This document shows, in pieces, positions 48,122 through 56,488 of a stretch of 64,000 nt of DNA; positions within the stretch are counted from its first letter, which is position 1, and each line of letters begins with the position of its first letter. Location: the NCBI GenBank assembly GCA_015067485.1, contig SVMJ01000005.1:28528-92527 (forward strand), in the 5' to 3' direction. The translations under genes and the position numbers were made by a program. Below the pieces are notes generated by a model. The model saw only the letters and a program-made list of their open reading frames with translations, was not told where the DNA came from and ran no database searches. This stretch comes from Oscillospiraceae bacterium (GTDB lineage Bacteria > Bacillota > Clostridia > Oscillospirales > JAAYXM01).

Positions 48122-50416
48122 TCAGCTCTTGGCAAACACCCACAGGGTATCATTGATGTTTTCCATATTCTCACCCAGCGGATAGATGCTCAAAACCACG
48201 CTCTCGCCACTCGCTTTTTTGTACGTGATTTTGGAATATCCCATTTCGGATATCTGGCGTTTGATCGCATCGTACTGAATGTAACTCATCATCGCACGGC
48301 GGAAATCCGGATGGACATATTCATCGATGTACTGAAACAGTAAGTTCGAGAAATTGTTCTCGTCTTCATTGTAGCCCAGATATTCGGGCATCAGAATACG
48401 GCGTGCATGGTCGTTCTCGAGCGATACACGGTAAATCCCGTTGTAGTGCTCCTTCATGATCGAGAGCATGGTGTCAATCTCACGGATGCCGGTTTTGATC
48501 TGAACATACTCGTTTGCGTCAACCGCGAGAGAAGCAGTTTCTTTGTTCTGATAGTACTGGGATTTTGCCTCATACATTCTGATTTCCGCTTCGCGTACCA
48601 GCTCTTCGCAACTCAAGTTCTGCTTGCGGTACGAAGTGCCGATCGCAACGTGATAATCCATCACACTCAAAAGCATGACAAACGTTTCAAGGCTCTTTTT
48701 GATTTGCTCCTGACTGATGCCACTGGTAAAGACTAAAAATTCGTCGCCGCCCATGCGGTAAATCTTGTGGCCGAAGAACACGTCTTTGAGCGTATTGGCA
48801 ATGTAGATGAGCATCTCATCGCCCGCTGCGTGCCCGTACTTATTGTTGCGCATATTGAGTTCGTTTACGTCAACAAAGATACAAGCGAAGTCTTCCGGCT
48901 TCTCTTCATCATAAACCAGAATATCGTTGTTATAGGAAACGCGGTTGAGTGCACCGGTGAGCGAGTCGGTGGTCGCGGCAACCTCGGTCTTATTGAGATA
49001 CTTTTTGTTAAACAGCGCGATCGAGAAGCAAACCGCAACGTCTTCGAGCAGGATGCGTGCAACACGGCTCTTCTTGGGATTGATACAACCGAGAACGCTT
49101 AAGTGGTTGTTTCTGTCGGTAACATATGCAAATGCGACTTCCCAAATCTGGCGTTCTTCCAAGAAAGTATAGAACGGGTAATTGGTCTTCTTGAGATGTG
49201 CGTTCGGGCGGATACTCAACATACCGAATGGACTGCGGTTCACTTTCTGCAACTCGGTTGCATAACGGAAGATTTCGGAAACAAACTTCTGACGCGTTTC
49301 GTCACGCAAGAGTTCGGGCGCATAGCGCGGGCGGATGTAGAAGTGCTCTTCGCCTTCCGCATCGTCGATGAATGCGGAGCGCGCACCCACAAAGTCCACA
49401 ATATTCTTGAGTGCGATCGAGCAACTTTCGTGGTCCTGATTGAGTTCGAGCAAGATTCTTCTGATATTGGAGGTGCAGTGGACCGCAAGGGATCTCTGTT
49501 TTTCCGCACGCATCAAAAAAAATGTATAGATGAGAATAATCAGACTGATGAGCATAAATGCAACTGTCAAAACGGCAATCGTGGTACGCAGGTTTGCAAA
49601 CACCTGATCTTCATACCGTGCGAGCATAATGCGCCAGCCGACTTCATCAACCGTGGAGTAGTGCACATACAAATTCTGACCGTTGTAAATCGATTTGAAA
49701 GAGCTGTACCCCTTTTCCGCGGTTACCAGTTCTTCATAGGTATAGTCGTCGTTGTAATCACGGGTCTTGAGCGAAGAAACATTCCCAAGCACATCGCTAA
49801 ACGTATCGATGATAAAATTCCCGTTTCCCGGTTCATACACAAACAGCTGCGCGGAGAGTTCTTTCGCCATTTGACTGTAGCGCATATTCAGATCCGCAAG
49901 ATCAATGACGCCGTAGAGAATGCCGACGGTTCTGCCATCCACCACGATCGGAGCGGCGCAACGGATGATTTCTCTGCCTTCATAAACGAAAGACGGAACA
50001 CGGCCGCTGACGTATGTCCCGCGCTTCATCTCTTCCGCGAAGGAGAGTTTGCCGTCAAAGTCAAGCACTTCATTCTGCATAATGAACGTGTTGTCTTGCT
50101 TGAGCACACCGATACGCGCAAACAGACCGATTGGCTTGAAAGATTCAAACACACGGTCGTAGCTTTCGCCATGGGCATAAAGACGTGCCGCAAAGTTTGC
50201 CATAGTGGACAGATTTTCACAGTCAGACCGCAACTGTAAGGATAAATCATCTTTGATGGTCTTGGTCTGGATATGTAACATTTCATACGCTTCGTCTTCT
50301 GCCTGATTGTACAGGAACGTTACCATCGACAAGAACACCGCGCAAATTAAAACCGACGTGATGATCGTATGAAGCACATTATTCTGTTTTTGTTTTTTCT
50401 CGTACTTAATTGCCAT
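48122..50416 (-). CDS. GGDEF-domain diguanylate cyclase with extracellular sensor (CACHE-like)
   Basis: DSLTGALNRVSYNND...NKYGHAAGDEMLIYIANTLKDVFFGHKIYRMGGDEFLVF; N-terminal TM and FIMQNEVLDFDGKLSF...VDGRTVGILYGVIDL sensor region. Confidence 0.88.
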   Translation of the reverse strand: MAIKYEKKQKQNNVLHTIITSVLICAVFLSMVTFLYNQAEDEAYEMLHIQTKTIKDDLSLQLRSDCENLSTMANFAARLYAHGESYDRVFESFKPIGLFARIGVLKQDNTFIMQNEVLDFDGKLSFAEEMKRGTYVSGRVPSFVYEGREIIRCAAPIVVDGRTVGILYGVIDLADLNMRYSQMAKELSAQLFVYEPGNGNFIIDTFSDVLGNVSSLKTRDYNDDYTYEELVTAEKGYSSFKSIYNGQNLYVHYSTVDEVGWRIMLARYEDQVFANLRTTIAVLTVAFMLISLIILIYTFFLMRAEKQRSLAVHCTSNIRRILLELNQDHESCSIALKNIVDFVGARSAFIDDAEGEEHFYIRPRYAPELLRDETRQKFVSEIFRYATELQKVNRSPFGMLSIRPNAHLKKTNYPFYTFLEERQIWEVAFAYVTDRNNHLSVLGCINPKKSRVARILLEDVAVCFSIALFNKKYLNKTEVAATTDSLTGALNRVSYNNDILVYDEEKPEDFACIFVDVNELNMRNNKYGHAAGDEMLIYIANTLKDVFFGHKIYRMGGDEFLVFTSGISQEQIKKSLETFVMLLSVMDYHVAIGTSYRKQNLSCEELVREAEIRMYEAKSQYYQNKETASLAVDANEYVQIKTGIREIDTMLSIMKEHYNGIYRVSLENDHARRILMPEYLGYNEDENNFSNLLFQYIDEYVHPDFRRAMMSYIQYDAIKRQISEMGYSKITYKKASGESVVLSIYPLGENMENINDTLWVFAKS

Positions 50417-50524
50417 ATATGTTCACTCTCTTTTCGGCAGTTACATATCAACATTTTATCCCTTTTTCAAAACTTTTTCAAGTGCTTTTCACGGAAATTG
50501 ATTTTTTTGCGCCGCAGGTGTATA

Positions 50525-51229
50525 ATGAATTATACTGAAAGTATGAGGAAAACTTCTATGACTGTCAAATTGTTTATTTCTGCAATCACGAAAATCACGC
50601 TTGGCTTTTTGCTCATGGGGGTTTTGATCTTCCTGCCCGCAGGAACGCTCTCTTTCCCAAACGGTTGGGGTTTGATGGCAGTTTTGTTTGTGCCGATGTT
50701 TTTTGCAGGGCTTGTCCTGATGTTCAAAAATCCCGCACTTTTGGCGCGCCGCTTGAATGCCAAAGAAACGCAGAAAGAACAGCGTCTTGTGGTAGCCTTA
50801 AGCGCACTTATGTTCATCTCAGGTTTTCTCGTCGCCGGGCTTGATTTCAGGTTTGGGTGGAGCGATCTTCCCAACGCGGTTGTTTGGAGTGCGGTCGCAG
50901 TCTTTCTTTTGGGCTATCTTCTCTATGCCGAGGTAATACGCGAAAATGCATATCTCTCACGCACGATCGAAGTGCAAGAAAACCAATCGTTGATCGACAC
51001 GGGGCTTTACGCCTTCGTGCGCCATCCGATGTATACTGCAACGATACTTCTCTTCTTGTCCATGCCCCTTATTCTCGGATCACTTTGGGCATTTTTGATA
51101 TTCCTATTGTATCCGTTTATCATCGCAGGGAGAATCAAATATGAAGAAGCATTTTTGGAAGAAAATCTTGCAGGCTACCGCGAATACAAACAAAAAGTAA
51201 AATACCGCTTGATCCCGTTTGTGTGGTAA
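50525..51229 (+). CDS. isoprenylcysteine carboxyl methyltransferase (ICMT) family protein
   Basis: LIDTGLYAFVRHPMYTATILLFLSMPLILGSLWAF...IKYEEAFLEENLAGYREYKQKVKYRLIPFVW. Confidence 0.88.
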   Translation: MNYTESMRKTSMTVKLFISAITKITLGFLLMGVLIFLPAGTLSFPNGWGLMAVLFVPMFFAGLVLMFKNPALLARRLNAKETQKEQRLVVALSALMFISGFLVAGLDFRFGWSDLPNAVVWSAVAVFLLGYLLYAEVIRENAYLSRTIEVQENQSLIDTGLYAFVRHPMYTATILLFLSMPLILGSLWAFLIFLLYPFIIAGRIKYEEAFLEENLAGYREYKQKVKYRLIPFVW

Positions 51230-51249
51230 GCGGTGAATCGGAGGGCGTT

Positions 51250-52059
51250 ATGAACAATATCACAGAACATATTAAAAACAGAAGAAGCGTCAGAACATTC
51301 GATGGTCATGAGCTGAATCAAACCGATATCGAAAAATTAACATCTTTTGCAAAGACAATCGAGAACCCTTTTCAAATACCTGTTGATTTCAAGTTGTTGA
51401 ATGCAAAGGAACACGGGCTTAACTGTCCTGTTACGGTGGGTACGGATTTATTCATCGGCGGTAAAATCAAATGCACGGAAAACGCAAGTGTAGCATTTGG
51501 CTATTCTTTTGAAATGCTGGTATTGTACGCCCAATCTATCGGCATTGGAACCGTCTGGCTTGGCGGAACTATGAACCGCGATGCTTTTGAAAAAGCCATG
51601 GAGCTCGCATCAGATGAGATTATGCCTTGTGCAAGTCCGCTTGGATATCCTGCGAAAAAGATGTCCTTGCGTGAAGACATGATGCGAAAAGCGATTAAGG
51701 CTGACGAGCGTCTGCCTTTTGATGAGCTGTTCTTTGACGGCTCATTTGGTACGCCTTTATCTAAAGAAAAAGCAGGTAAATGGGCTGATGCTTTGGAAGT
51801 GGTAAGGCTTGCTCCGTCTGCCGTAAACAAACAACCGTGGCGAGTTGTTGCGTGCGACGATGCAGTTCATTTTTATCTCAAACGCAGTAAGGGCTTTAAC
51901 TATAATGAAAAACTTGATATGCAAATGATTGATATAGGCATTGCTCTTTGCCATTTTGACCTGGCAGCGAAAGAAAGCAACCTGAACGTTGTCTTTGAAC
52001 AAAATGATCCAAAGTTTGAGTCAGATGCTGAGTATATTGCATCTTATCATTTGGTATAG
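51250..52059 (+). CDS. nitroreductase family protein
   Basis: MNNITEHIKNRRSVRTFDGHELNQTDIEKL; ADALEVVRLAPSAVNKQPWRVVACDDAVHFYL. Confidence 0.88.
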   Translation: MNNITEHIKNRRSVRTFDGHELNQTDIEKLTSFAKTIENPFQIPVDFKLLNAKEHGLNCPVTVGTDLFIGGKIKCTENASVAFGYSFEMLVLYAQSIGIGTVWLGGTMNRDAFEKAMELASDEIMPCASPLGYPAKKMSLREDMMRKAIKADERLPFDELFFDGSFGTPLSKEKAGKWADALEVVRLAPSAVNKQPWRVVACDDAVHFYLKRSKGFNYNEKLDMQMIDIGIALCHFDLAAKESNLNVVFEQNDPKFESDAEYIASYHLV

Positions 52060-52073
52060 AAAGGACTATTACC

Positions 52074-52427
52074 ATGACTCAGTTTATCTGTTATCCCAGA
52101 TGCACGACTTGCGCGAGGGCGAAAAAGTGGCTGCAGGACAACAAAATCGAATACGACTTCCGTGATATTAAGCAGGAAAAGCCAACACTTGAGGAACTCA
52201 CCGCATGGTATAAATTGAGTGGACTGCCGCTTAAAAAGTTTTTCAATACATCCGGGCTTTTGTATAAGTCTTTGGAACTCAAAGACAACCTCCCCGTAAT
52301 GCGCGATGAAGAGAAGCTGCACCTGCTCGCAAGCGACGGTATGCTCGTCAAACGCCCGCTCGTGATTGGAGATGACTTTGTCTTGGTCGGATTCAAAGAA
52401 AGTGAGTGGAGCGAAAAACTCCTATAG
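52074..52427 (+). CDS. ArsC/Spx family protein
   Basis: MTQFICYPRCTTCARAKKWLQDNKIEYDFRDIKQEKPTLEEL; LLASDGMLVKRPLVIGDDFVLVGFKESEW. Confidence 0.9.
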   Translation: MTQFICYPRCTTCARAKKWLQDNKIEYDFRDIKQEKPTLEELTAWYKLSGLPLKKFFNTSGLLYKSLELKDNLPVMRDEEKLHLLASDGMLVKRPLVIGDDFVLVGFKESEWSEKLL

Positions 52428-52429
52428 AC

Positions 52430-52466
52430 AGAAAAAGAGCCGAGAGTTCTCTCGGCTCTTCGTTTT
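52430..52466. terminator. bidirectional terminator
   Basis: AAAGAGCCGAGAGTTCTCTCGGCTCTTCGTTTTT. Confidence 0.8.
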
Positions 52467-52900
52467 TACTTACTGCACCCGATATCGAATGCGGGGTTGA
52501 ATGCGTAGTAGTTTTTACTGTCGAGATGATCTTGCGTGATGCGGAGCGCTTCACCGAAGCGCTGGAAGTGGACAATTTCGCGCTCTCTCAGGAATTTGAT
52601 CGGGTCGCGGACGTCCGGGTCATCGATCAAGCGGAGCAGGTTATCATAGGTCTTGCGCGCCTTCTGCTCTGCCGCAAGGTCTTCGAACAGGTCTGCCAGC
52701 GGATCGCCGGTGGATTGGATCATTGCCGCAGTCCACGGAACACCGCTCGCCGCCTGCGGGTATACGCCCGTGGTGTGGTCAACAAAGTATACGTCAAACC
52801 CGCTCTCTTTGATTTCTTCCATGCTCAGGTTGCGGGTGAGCTGGTACAAAATCGCGCCCACCATCTCGAGGTGTGCGAGTTCTTCGGTGCCTACCTTGTG
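52466..52900 (-). pseudogene. N-terminally truncated manganese catalase / spore coat CotJC-like gene
   Basis: VGTEELAHLEMVGAILYQL...GVPWTAAMIQSTGDPLADLFEDLAAEQKARKTYDNLLRLIDDPDVRDPIKFLREREIVHFQRFGEALRI aligns to the C-terminal part of CotJC-type proteins; first part missing at ~52.9 kb. Confidence 0.85.
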
Positions 52901-53041
52901 AAATCTCAAGTACCCAAGTCGAAAAATGTAGTAATTTCAGGACTTTCGGGCTACTCGGTAATGTCCCTCTACTTGAAATCCAAGGAATTCGGACAAATTT
53001 AAAACGCACATGCAATGTGAAAATCAAAGTAAATATTTAAC

Positions 53042-53075
53042 GGACAAGCACTACCGAAAGGTGGTGCTTGTTTTC
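53042..53075 (+). terminator. hairpin near left end of element
   Basis: CAAGCACTACCGAAAGGTGGTGCTTGTTTTCG. Confidence 0.6.
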
Positions 53076-53095
53076 GTTTAAGGAGGTACGGAAGA

Positions 53096-53530
53096 ATGAA
53101 ACTAAATTATTTTTTTAAATGCGAGGCAGACCAATTTACTTTTTACCGTCTGCCGAAGATTCTGGTGGTAAATGAGATGTTTTCGCACATTTCCTACGGT
53201 GCGAAGATTCTCTACGGACTGCTTCTTGACAGAATGGGATTATCCCTTTCAAATCACTGGCACGATGAATTCGGCAGAGCGTATATCATCTACAGCATCG
53301 TCGAGATTATGGAAGATATGAACTGCTCAAAAGCGACGGCAATCAAGATGATGTCCGAGCTTGAAGATGCAGGACTGCTTGAGAAAAAGAGGCGTGGTCT
53401 GGGACTTGCGAATATTATTTATCTTAAAAAGTTTATAGCGATCGAAAATCAAGAAGTTCAAACTTTAGACTTCAGGAGTCAAGATAGCAGTATTCCAAGA
53501 AGTATAAAATGCGAACTTCAAGAAGTCTAA
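53096..53530 (+). CDS. replication initiator protein A (RepA_N) N-terminal domain protein
   Basis: MKLNYFFKCEADQFTFYRLPKILVVNEMFSHISYGAKILYGLLLDRMGLSLSNHWHDEFGRAYIIYSIVEIMEDMNCSKATAIKMMSELE. Confidence 0.9.
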   Translation: MKLNYFFKCEADQFTFYRLPKILVVNEMFSHISYGAKILYGLLLDRMGLSLSNHWHDEFGRAYIIYSIVEIMEDMNCSKATAIKMMSELEDAGLLEKKRRGLGLANIIYLKKFIAIENQEVQTLDFRSQDSSIPRSIKCELQEV

Positions 53531-53628
53531 ACCTTAAACCCTAATAATACTAAACCAAATAATAATTACTGTAAAAATACTTATTCAATCATATCGTATC
53601 AAGATGTGATGAGAAACGAGGTGTAAAA

Positions 53629-54543
53629 ATGAACATAGGACTAAAAAGTTATGAGGATTTATTCAAGGACGAGAAAGGCAGAAAAACAGAGGAAATCGTC
53701 CCTGTGGATATTAAGGATTTAAAACCATATACAGAGCAACCGTTCAAGGTTCTTCTTGATAACAGCATGGACGAGCTTTGTGCAAGTATTGAGCAATACG
53801 GAATACTATCGCCCGTAATTGTGCGACCGCATAAGGATGGCGGATATGAAATTCTGTCGGGACACCGCCGAGTAAAGGCGTGTGAGCTTTTGGGCATTGA
53901 GGAAGTCCCTGTTGTAGTAAAAGAACTTGATGACGATACGGCAGCAATACTGCTCGTTGACAGTAACCTACAACGCGAAAACATCCTTCCCAGTGAAAAG
54001 GCATTTGCTTATAAATTAAAGCTTGAAGCCATTAAAAGAAAAGCTGGCAGACCATCGAAAGAAAATGGTGGACAATTCGTCCACGATTTTTTGGATGACA
54101 AATCAAGAGACCTACTTGGCAAAGAAACTGGAGATAGTGGCAGACAAATTCAACGCTATATTCGTTTAACAAATCTTATCGATCCGCTTCTTGAATTGGT
54201 GGATAAGAACGAAATGGCAATGAGTGCAGGTGTTGAGCTTTCATATCTTGGCTCAAAGCTTCAATCGGAGATTTATAAAATTGTCGAGCGTGAAGCAACG
54301 CCGCCGTCAATCGCTCAAGCGGCAAAACTTCGTAAAACCTCAGAGGATGGAAACCTTGATGAAGCCACTCTTGAATTTATCCTGACAGCGCAGAAAGAAC
54401 CGGGGATTAAACTTGTCATCTATGAGGACAAGCTCCGTCGCTACTTCCCCAAGAGCTACACCAAAGAGCAGATTGAAGATACGGTTATGAAACTGATTCA
54501 AAAGTGGCACAAGAATCGGGAAAAAGAAAATTCCCGAGGATAA
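53629..54543 (+). CDS. ParB/RepB/Spo0J family partition protein
   Basis: VDIKDLKPYTEQPFKV...MDELCASIEQYGILSPVIVRPHKDGGYEILSGHRRVKACELLG. Confidence 0.92.
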   Translation: MNIGLKSYEDLFKDEKGRKTEEIVPVDIKDLKPYTEQPFKVLLDNSMDELCASIEQYGILSPVIVRPHKDGGYEILSGHRRVKACELLGIEEVPVVVKELDDDTAAILLVDSNLQRENILPSEKAFAYKLKLEAIKRKAGRPSKENGGQFVHDFLDDKSRDLLGKETGDSGRQIQRYIRLTNLIDPLLELVDKNEMAMSAGVELSYLGSKLQSEIYKIVEREATPPSIAQAAKLRKTSEDGNLDEATLEFILTAQKEPGIKLVIYEDKLRRYFPKSYTKEQIEDTVMKLIQKWHKNREKENSRG

Positions 54544-54599
54544 AATTTTGAAGAATAGTGGGTATCCAAACTAAAATTAAAACGAAAGGAGCGATAAAA

Positions 54600-54962
54600 A
54601 TGATTACATACTCAAAGTCAGGCAATATCTTGTTGCCCAATCTTAAAGTTCCCGAACCGCCCAAAGAACCCCTTGGCATCTACGGCAGAACGAGAAGAGA
54701 TTATCTTAAAAAGAACCGCCACAGCATCTACTCTGCCCTGATGCTTAAAGGAACGCTTTTAGAACATCTTGCGGAAGTTGATAAAACCTGCCGTGAGGAA
54801 GTTGAGCTTCGCATAAAGGCAGAGGCAGAAAAACAAGGCATTACGGAAGAGCTTAAGGCGCAGGATATGCTCAAATGGACAGGACTTATGAACAACATCA
54901 AAAACTCGGTGAGAGAGCAAATAACGCACGAGTTTGTGTATGCCGAGGAGGGACTACAATGA
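54600..54962 (+). CDS. TnpV family transposon-encoded protein
   Basis: IYGRTRRDYLKKNRHSIYSALMLKGTLLEHLAEVDKTCREEVELRIKAEAEKQGITEELKAQDMLKWTGLMNNIKNSVREQI. Confidence 0.8.
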   Translation: MITYSKSGNILLPNLKVPEPPKEPLGIYGRTRRDYLKKNRHSIYSALMLKGTLLEHLAEVDKTCREEVELRIKAEAEKQGITEELKAQDMLKWTGLMNNIKNSVREQITHEFVYAEEGLQ

Positions 54963-55246
54963 GTTTTATAGAAGAATTTTTCTACGGCAACATTAACCCC
55001 AATGTGAAACGCTATGACCAGAACGGCAGTTATGCAAAGGCTATGCGGAGATTCTGCGACAATGAAGACGAGCTTAACAAAATGCTCAAAGGAAAACCAC
55101 TTCATATGTTTTTAGACCTTGTAAACGCTCACGATGAAATAGTCGGCATAACAAGCTTTGAAAACTTCAAGCTTGGGTTCAGGTTAGGTGTGCAGATGAT
55201 TTGCGACGCCTTGGTGTGCGACGACGGAGTATTCAAAGATTTATAA
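54959..55246 (+). CDS. DUF6809-like protein
   Basis: MSFIEEFFYGNINPNVKRYDQNGSYAKAMRRFCDNEDELNKML...FKLGFRLGVQMICDAL; start overlaps the TnpV stop. Confidence 0.65.
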   Translation: MSFIEEFFYGNINPNVKRYDQNGSYAKAMRRFCDNEDELNKMLKGKPLHMFLDLVNAHDEIVGITSFENFKLGFRLGVQMICDALVCDDGVFKDL

Positions 55247-55249
55247 AGC

Positions 55250-55287
55250 GGTAACGCCTGTCAGATGACGGGCGTTATTGTTATTTG
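55250..55287 (+). terminator. terminator
   Basis: GTAACGCCTGTCAGATGACGGGCGTTATTGTTATTT. Confidence 0.6.
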
Positions 55288-55288
55288 T

Positions 55289-55403
55289 GGCAAGCATAGC
55301 ATTTGGACAAACAAATGCATTAGCAAGCACGGCATTTTGACAACCAAAAAGCCAATAATGAAAATTTGTTTTAGCAAGCACGGAAATTTGACATCAAATT
55401 TTC
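55289..55403 (+). repeat. three direct repeats AGCAAGCAYGG(N) each followed by a hairpin with non-identical but self-complementary stem
   Basis: (1) GGCAAGCATAGCATTTGGACAAACAAATGC; (2) AGCAAGCACGGCATTTTGACAACCAAAAAGCC; (3) AGCAAGCACGGAAATTTGACATCAAATTTTCC. Confidence 0.75.
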
Positions 55404-55408
55404 CATTC

Positions 55409-55426
55409 TTAGGGGCACGCCCCTAA
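55409..55426 (+). other. perfect-arm palindrome upstream of MobC-like gene (candidate oriT core)
   Basis: TTAGGGGC-AC-GCCCCTAA. Confidence 0.45.
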
Positions 55427-55457
55427 TACCCTAATTAAATTTTAAGGAGACGATATT

Positions 55458-55793
55458 ATGAGAACAAGAAAACATCAATTTACAATGCGATTAAGCGACA
55501 AGGAGTATAACGCCCTTATGAGGCAGGTTAAAAAGGCAGGAACAAACCGAAGCGCAGTTATCCGCAAGCTTATTATGGAGTGTAAAGTCAAACAGCGACC
55601 GGAGGAAATCTTTGAAGAAATGGCAGATAGAATTAAAGTACACCGCTTAGAAATGGACGAGATCACAAAAGAGTGTGCCCTCACCCGAACGGTAACAAAT
55701 GAACAGCTCGACCGCATAGGAGAGTTGCAGATGAAAGTCAAAGAAATCATTGAGGAATACGAAGACTGCTTTGCGGATGAGGAGACATTATGA
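55458..55793 (+). CDS. MobC-like relaxosome / ribbon-helix-helix protein 1
   Basis: MRTRKHQFTMRLSDKEYNALMRQVKKAGTNRSAVIRKLIMECKVKQRPEE. Confidence 0.7.
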   Translation: MRTRKHQFTMRLSDKEYNALMRQVKKAGTNRSAVIRKLIMECKVKQRPEEIFEEMADRIKVHRLEMDEITKECALTRTVTNEQLDRIGELQMKVKEIIEEYEDCFADEETL

Positions 55794-56092
55794 GCAGCAC
55801 AAAACTCGTAATCAGGCTAAACGATGAGGAACGGGCGAAGCTTGATAAACTAAAGGAGAAAACACTCTTGACGCAAAAAGGCATCATACGCAATATCCTT
55901 TTGGGATATAATATTCCCGTAAAAGTGCCAGATTCCTATACTAACTTTATGCGACATATCAACAGCCTGTCGTATTACACATTCAAACTCAAAGTCCAAG
56001 CTGATATAGCCAGCGCGAACCAACTCGACCAAATCGAGCAACTTGACCATAATATAGAAGAAATAATGAAACTGGCATTGTCTTTTATCTAA
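55790..56092 (+). CDS. MobC-like / ribbon-helix-helix protein 2
   Basis: MSSTKLVIRLNDEERAKLDKLKEKTLLTQKGIIRNILLGYNIPVKVP; start overlaps the previous stop. Confidence 0.6.
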   Translation: MSSTKLVIRLNDEERAKLDKLKEKTLLTQKGIIRNILLGYNIPVKVPDSYTNFMRHINSLSYYTFKLKVQADIASANQLDQIEQLDHNIEEIMKLALSFI

Positions 56093-56095
56093 CAC

Positions 56096-56138
56096 GCAGG
56101 GAGAGGAGTTCACCGAACTTCTCTCCCTGCTCTTTTGT
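56096..56138 (+). terminator. strong terminator
   Basis: GCAGGGAGAGGAGTTCACCGAACTTCTCTCCCTGCTCTTTTGT. Confidence 0.85.
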
Positions 56139-56180
56139 ATTTTATGAAACAACAAAAATGTTGATGTACCGACATTTTCG

Positions 56181-56210
56181 TTGACTTTTCGACATCAGAA
56201 GTGGTATAAT
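56181..56210 (+). promoter_or_regulatory. SigA-like promoter for HTH-RM operon
   Basis: TTGACT - 18 bp - TATAAT. Confidence 0.75.
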
Positions 56211-56260
56211 TCATAGTGAGATGTTGTATAAATTTTACCGTTTTGAAAGGATGAAACAAA

Positions 56261-56488
56261 ATGGCAGTTACCTATAATAAACTCTGGCACTTACTGATCG
56301 ACAGAGGTATGAAAAAGAAAGACCTGCAAGAAGCGGCAGGCCTTACAAACCACACAATGCTCAAACTCCGCAAAGACCAGGACATCACCACCGAAACCAT
56401 CGGTAAGATATGCAAAGCACTCGGTTGTGACTCGACCGATATCATGGAGTTTTACGAGAACGATAATAGCAAGGTGGACACATTATGA
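56261..56488 (+). CDS. XRE-family helix-turn-helix regulator (possible RM controller)
   Basis: MAVTYNKLWHLLIDRGMKKKDLQEAAGLTNHTMLKLRKDQDITTETIGKICKALGCDSTDIMEF. Confidence 0.9.
   Translation: MAVTYNKLWHLLIDRGMKKKDLQEAAGLTNHTMLKLRKDQDITTETIGKICKALGCDSTDIMEFYENDNSKVDTL

Noticed and set aside
55289-55403. CRISPR array
   Set aside because: Only three imperfect repeats with unequal spacing (33 and 51 bp) and spacers that belong to hairpin stems; no cas genes.
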